Of a stretch of DNA of 8,443 nucleotides, positions 6,029-8,443 are shown piece by piece. Under the pieces are notes generated by a model that was not told the DNA's origin, searched no databases, and was given only the letters and a program-made list of their open reading frames with translations. The translations under genes and the position numbers were made by a program. This stretch comes from Candidatus Forterrea sp. (GTDB lineage Archaea > Iainarchaeota > Iainarchaeia > Iainarchaeales > JAAZKV01): NCBI GenBank assembly GCA_020717885.1, contig DYDN01000038.1, positions 1-8,443 on the forward strand, read 5' to 3'. How positions within the stretch are numbered: the first letter of the stretch is position 1; each line of letters starts with the position of its first letter.

Positions 6029-6166
6029 TGAATTAAATTTTCTCACCGGGATTGTTTGCACAGCTGAAAATAAATTAAATTTTGCTAATTTTTTGTGCTT
6101 CTTTAAAACGTTTGTCGTTTTTGTTTAACTGAAAAATTATTTATGTAAAGGTTTTCTTTTCTTATT

Positions 6167-6919
6167 TTAGAATTTCGCTGATTTTGCAAAATTTATTTTT
6201 ACTTTTCCGATTGACTTTTCAACTTCCTTTGCATCAAGCTGTCTGTATCCTTTCTTGTCAATAACTACGACCGTAATTGTTTTTCCGCCTGTGTAAACAT
6301 CCCTGTTTTTTGCTGACATTACTGCTTTTACCCCAAGGTCAAGCGCAGTGTCTCTGTCAAGTCCTTCTTTGTATTCTGAATCAAGTGTTGAGATTGCAAA
6401 ATCCGAGCCGCTTCCAGTCACAGCATATTTTTTTTTCTCTGATACTCCGCCAAATGGATCAACTTCATAAAGTTCAGGAGCATTATTCACTCCTCCAATT
6501 ATTGGAGCAAAAATAAATGGATAATATCTGTTTCCGTTTAGTACATTTGATAATAGTGATGCAACTGCTTTTGGGTTGATTTTTGTTCCTCGCTCAACTT
6601 CATACAAAGCCGCTTGTGCTTTTAGAAATCTTATTAGTGTTAGTGCGTCCCCTAATCCGCCTGCAATAGTTAATCCCACAAAATCTGTTACTGGGTAAAC
6701 TTTTTGTACTTCTTCATCCGCAACAACGCTTCCCATTGTGGCCTGCTGGTCTGCGGCAAGTAAAACAAAATCAGTTCCAACAACTCCAACAGTAGTAGTC
6801 CCGGTTTTTTTTCCCTCTACTTTTATATTAGGGTTAACCGGAGTAGTTCCAGTATCAAGTCTATATCTTTCGCTAATGAGGCTTATTGGCAATCCTTCTA
6901 TCTCTCGGTAGTGATTCAT
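6167..6919 (-). CDS. psmB: Proteasome beta subunit (20S core, threonine protease)
   Basis: This is the catalytic subunit of the archaeal 20S proteasome, which degrades unfolded and tagged proteins. Numbered from the ATG at 6919 (250 residues), the processing site is in KKTG|TTTVGVV, cleaving after Gly40 to expose Thr41 as nucleophile. The supporting residues are present: Asp57 (LAADQQAT), Lys73 (EEVQKVYP), Ser170 in TGSGSDFA, and Asp207 in AKNRD. The mature chain of 210 residues is normal. The 40-residue propeptide is longer than the few residues in several archaea, though haloarchaeal ones are also long. It contains a second TGTT at 23-26. A TTG at 6928 could add three residues, but the ATG is preferred; GGT lies five to seven bases upstream of it. 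The gene lies directly upstream of aCPSF1 on the same strand, an order I recall from methanogens. The alpha subunit is not in this window. Confidence 0.95.
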   Translation of the reverse strand: MNHYREIEGLPISLISERYRLDTGTTPVNPNIKVEGKKTGTTTVGVVGTDFVLLAADQQATMGSVVADEEVQKVYPVTDFVGLTIAGGLGDALTLIRFLKAQAALYEVERGTKINPKAVASLLSNVLNGNRYYPFIFAPIIGGVNNAPELYEVDPFGGVSEKKKYAVTGSGSDFAISTLDSEYKEGLDRDTALDLGVKAVMSAKNRDVYTGGKTITVVVIDKKGYRQLDAKEVEKSIGKVKINFAKSAKF

Positions 6920-6990
6920 AATAACCAACTATAAAATGAAACTTAAAGGCGTTTTCAAGAAAGCAGTTTCTAACAAACTTGCATTCAAAA

Positions 6991-7004
6991 ACCTTTAAAA
7001 AGGT
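6991..7004 (-). promoter_or_regulatory. Possible promoter of the proteasome beta gene
   Basis: The 14-base near-palindrome ACCTTTAAAAAGGT (arms ACCTTT and AAAGGT, two-base spacer) contains a TTTTTAAAGG TATA-like core on the minus strand, about 75 bases before the ATG. This predicts a leader near 50 bases. A closer TTTTATA at 6937-6931 is an alternative but too near the start unless the transcript begins inside the gene. Symmetry could also be an operator. Confidence 0.3.
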
Positions 7005-7095
7005 ATTTACTTGCATCCGACGCAGGAGGCAATTACTCGAATTTTGCTTCAGCAGTTCTTCTAGAATTCATTTCAACCACAAAGGCAAGTATTGT

Positions 7096-7818
7096 TTATA
7101 TTAGCGCTGTCAGCACCGCAATTACAACTATTCCAAGTGCCATCACAAGCATTATTCTTCTTGAGGAGCTTTTCTGTATTTCGGGAAGCAGGGTGGAGGC
7201 GCCGATGTACAGGAATTCTCCAACAAATGCTGCAAGGATTATTGCAAGCACTGGAATTGGAATTACAATTGAGAGAGTCAAAAGCACTCCGGCTACTGGG
7301 GCTAGTGCAGCACAAATAAGGAAAAATATCGCGTCGTTTACCTTGTGCTTGTTCTTCAGCATCACAGTTACTGTATTTACCCCATCAGTGAAATCGTGCG
7401 CGATTACCGCGAATGCAACTATTAGCCCTGTCGCGGGATTAACCGAAAAAGCGCTTCCTATCGCAACCCCGTCAAGGAAACTGTGTATTACTAAACTCCC
7501 CCCCCCTATCGGCCCCATTATGTGCCCTTTGCATTCATCAGCATGACAAATATCGTGTGTAGTGAAAAACTTTTCAAGGAGACTGTAAATAAAAAAAGCA
7601 ATTACCACTGTAAGCATCAAATAATTTATTGGCAACGAAACTGACTCCGCAAGCTCAATGCTTTCGGGTAAAATATCTAAAAACGCCACAGCGACAAGGC
7701 TTCCTGCCCCGAATGCAAAGAAATAGTGCAAATGTTTTTTAAATTTTAGAATTATTATTCCGCCCGCAAGGGTCGCTAAAAAAGTGGCGGCTGCGAGGAT
7801 AAAAATAATTGAATCCAT
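7096..7818 (-). CDS. ZIP-family divalent metal (zinc/iron) transporter
   Basis: ZIP proteins carry zinc, iron or manganese into the cytoplasm. The 240-residue product has eight predicted helices, at about 3-24, 32-50, 66-84, 104-125, 128-150, 160-186, 189-211 and 222-240. The metal path motifs are HSFLDG (His112, Asp116) in helix 4 and HDFTDG (His141, Asp145) in helix 5. The second differs from the classical HExPE but I have met it in other archaeal ZIPs. The loop between helices 3 and 4 holds His88, Cys91, His92, Cys96 and His99, a likely metal-sensing or delivery site. Glu201 and the LPE at 211-213 are also conserved-type residues. The ATG at 7818 has no clear ribosome binding site, consistent with a leaderless transcript. 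Codons 105-107 are three GGG in a row, forming a nine-base G tract (7498-7506). The family is sure; the metal is not. Confidence 0.9.
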   Translation of the reverse strand: MDSIIFILAAATFLATLAGGIIILKFKKHLHYFFAFGAGSLVAVAFLDILPESIELAESVSLPINYLMLTVVIAFFIYSLLEKFFTTHDICHADECKGHIMGPIGGGSLVIHSFLDGVAIGSAFSVNPATGLIVAFAVIAHDFTDGVNTVTVMLKNKHKVNDAIFFLICAALAPVAGVLLTLSIVIPIPVLAIILAAFVGEFLYIGASTLLPEIQKSSSRRIMLVMALGIVVIAVLTALI

Positions 7819-7848
7819 AAATTAGTGCTGTGGCTTAGGGTTGATAAT

Positions 7849-7858
7849 CTTATTTTTG
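7849..7858 (-). promoter_or_regulatory. Probable ZIP gene promoter (TATA box)
   Basis: CAAAAATAAG on the minus strand (7858-7849) is centred about 35 bases before the ATG at 7818. Initiation near 7827 would leave a leader of about nine bases, matching the lack of a ribosome binding site. The rest of the 7819-7937 gap holds only a weak TGCTG/CAGCA hairpin (7891-7910) and no metal-regulator operator that I recognise. Confidence 0.35.
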
Positions 7859-7937
7859 GAAAGGGTTTGGATAAAAACTAGGAACTCCCATGCTGCTTTA
7901 ATCAACAGCACCAGAATCTTTGAATTATAAGAAATTT

Positions 7938-8327
7938 TTAAATTTTAAACAGCTTTTTGCTTTGTATTATCGCGAAATGCAGGAGTGAAAAGTAAACAAT
8001 TCCAACAATTGGAATCAGAAAATATTCCATATTAATTAAGTTTAAGTCAAAATTGGAGATTGCAAAAAATAGGAGCCTTAAAAGCAGTACAAGAAAAGAT
8101 ATTATTAATGCAAATTGCGAGAAATACTTCCCGATATTAAACCCCCATTTATTTTTTTTGATAAAAAGAACCAGAATTGAAATCATTATCACAAAAACAA
8201 CAGCATCAGCAAAAACCACTAGTAAATCAAAATTGCTAATTATTTCCGCGCTTATCGCATATGCACGATAAAGCAACCACAAAATAACTAAGATGGCGGC
8301 CATCTTCCAAAAATTTTTAGCATTCAT
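7938..8327 (-). CDS. Small four-helix membrane protein of unknown function
   Basis: I do not recognise this 129-residue protein. It has four hydrophobic segments, at about 9-29, 34-56, 69-91 and 102-121. Between helices 2 and 3 is a short basic loop (KKNKWGFNIGKYF), and the C-terminus is basic (QSKKLFKI). By the positive-inside rule both the C-terminus and the loop face the cytoplasm. There are no cysteines and no evident catalytic or metal motif. The motif SNFDL occurs twice, at 31-35 and 91-95, just before helix 2 and just after helix 3. A helix-pair duplication is possible but the rest does not clearly align. The ATG at 8327 sits inside a palindrome and about 25 bases after a TATA box, suggesting a leaderless transcript. 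The gene lies upstream of the ZIP gene on the same strand with a 119-base gap, so a shared operon is doubtful. Confidence 0.75.
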   Translation of the reverse strand: MNAKNFWKMAAILVILWLLYRAYAISAEIISNFDLLVVFADAVVFVIMISILVLFIKKNKWGFNIGKYFSQFALIISFLVLLLRLLFFAISNFDLNLINMEYFLIPIVGIVYFSLLHFAIIQSKKLFKI

Positions 8328-8335
8328 GCTAAAAA
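8314..8335 (-). repeat. Perfect 22-base palindrome spanning the start codon
   Basis: TTTTTAGCAT (8314-8323) and ATGCTAAAAA (8326-8335) are exact reverse complements with a two-base spacer. The ATG of the small membrane protein occupies 8327-8325, at the centre. In DNA it could be an operator at the transcription start; in RNA only the half after the start would be present if the message is leaderless. No regulator is known. Confidence 0.5.
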
Positions 8336-8348
8336 CACGTTTTTCAAG

Positions 8349-8360
8349 TATAAAAATCCC
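8349..8360 (-). promoter_or_regulatory. Probable promoter of the small membrane protein gene
   Basis: The minus strand reads GGGATTTTTATA (8360-8349), centred on TTTTTATA about 25 bases before the ATG at 8327. Initiation would fall at or within a few bases of the start codon, so a leaderless message is expected. A G-rich run (GGGAGGGGGG, 8367-8358) lies immediately upstream and overlaps the place where a BRE would be. Confidence 0.45.
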
Positions 8361-8443
8361 CCCTCCCAGAGTATTTGCTAACTGATTGGGCTATTTTTGC
8401 TTATTTTGCTCGATAGATAGCTTTAAATGTTTAATGTAGTTAT

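Noticed and set aside
6105..6121. AAAACG-TTTGT-CGTTTT hairpin downstream of psmB
   Set aside because: Only six A/T-rich pairs and no strong T tract in the minus direction; not enough to call a terminator.
7033..7071. Minus-strand 12-codon frame (MNSRRTAEAKFE) with GTGG upstream, between the ZIP and proteasome genes
   Set aside because: Too short, no composition or context support; frames of this size are expected by chance.
7891..7910. TGCTG/CAGCA stem between the ZIP and membrane protein genes
   Set aside because: Five pairs with a ten-base loop is weak and may be chance; no tRNA or riboswitch features surround it.

Overview
The window looks archaeal and chromosomal, most likely from a DPANN-type or other small-genome archaeon. 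The evidence is an archaeal KH/beta-CASP ribonuclease (aCPSF1, also called FttA), a proteasome beta subunit with a threonine nucleophile, an archaeosortase, an archaeal secretion ATPase, TATA-like boxes about 25-35 bases before several starts, and GGTG/GGGG ribosome binding sites. Base composition is AT-rich. The exact lineage cannot be fixed from the sequence alone.

Layout, left to right. Positions 1-201 look like the transposase-proximal end of an insertion sequence: an 18-base end resembling the IS5/IS903 group, a leader with competing hairpins, and the first 32 codons of a probable transposase running off the left edge on the minus strand. Next comes a small four-helix archaeosortase/exosortase-family protein (minus), divergent from a 774-residue type II/IV secretion ATPase (plus); the two share a 43-base intergenic region with one symmetric TATA-like box. 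Convergent to the ATPase is a RelE-type toxin with its ribbon-helix-helix antitoxin (minus), preceded by a perfect 13-base inverted repeat.

The centre holds aCPSF1 (3990-5894) downstream of the proteasome beta subunit gene (6167-6919), both on the minus strand. From memory this pairing is conserved in other archaea (MJ1236/MJ1237 in Methanocaldococcus). It places RNA 3'-end formation next to protein turnover. The right part holds a ZIP-family metal transporter and a small four-helix membrane protein of unknown function, both minus.

No clearly new multi-gene system is visible. The most interesting unexplained structure is the leader of aCPSF1 (5893-5986). It contains three tandem, 24-25 base, AU-rich hairpin units whose loops carry AGTGG, AGTGG and AGGGG. 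The last unit holds the ribosome binding site and part of the start codon of aCPSF1. The first unit has its own SD-like motif and ATG opening a 10-codon reading frame. Because aCPSF1 cuts RNA at U-rich sites, self-regulation through this U-rich leader is an attractive hypothesis. Other points of note are the secretion ATPase with no membrane partner beside it, the nine-base G tract inside the ZIP gene, and a 22-base palindrome centred on the start codon of the last gene.
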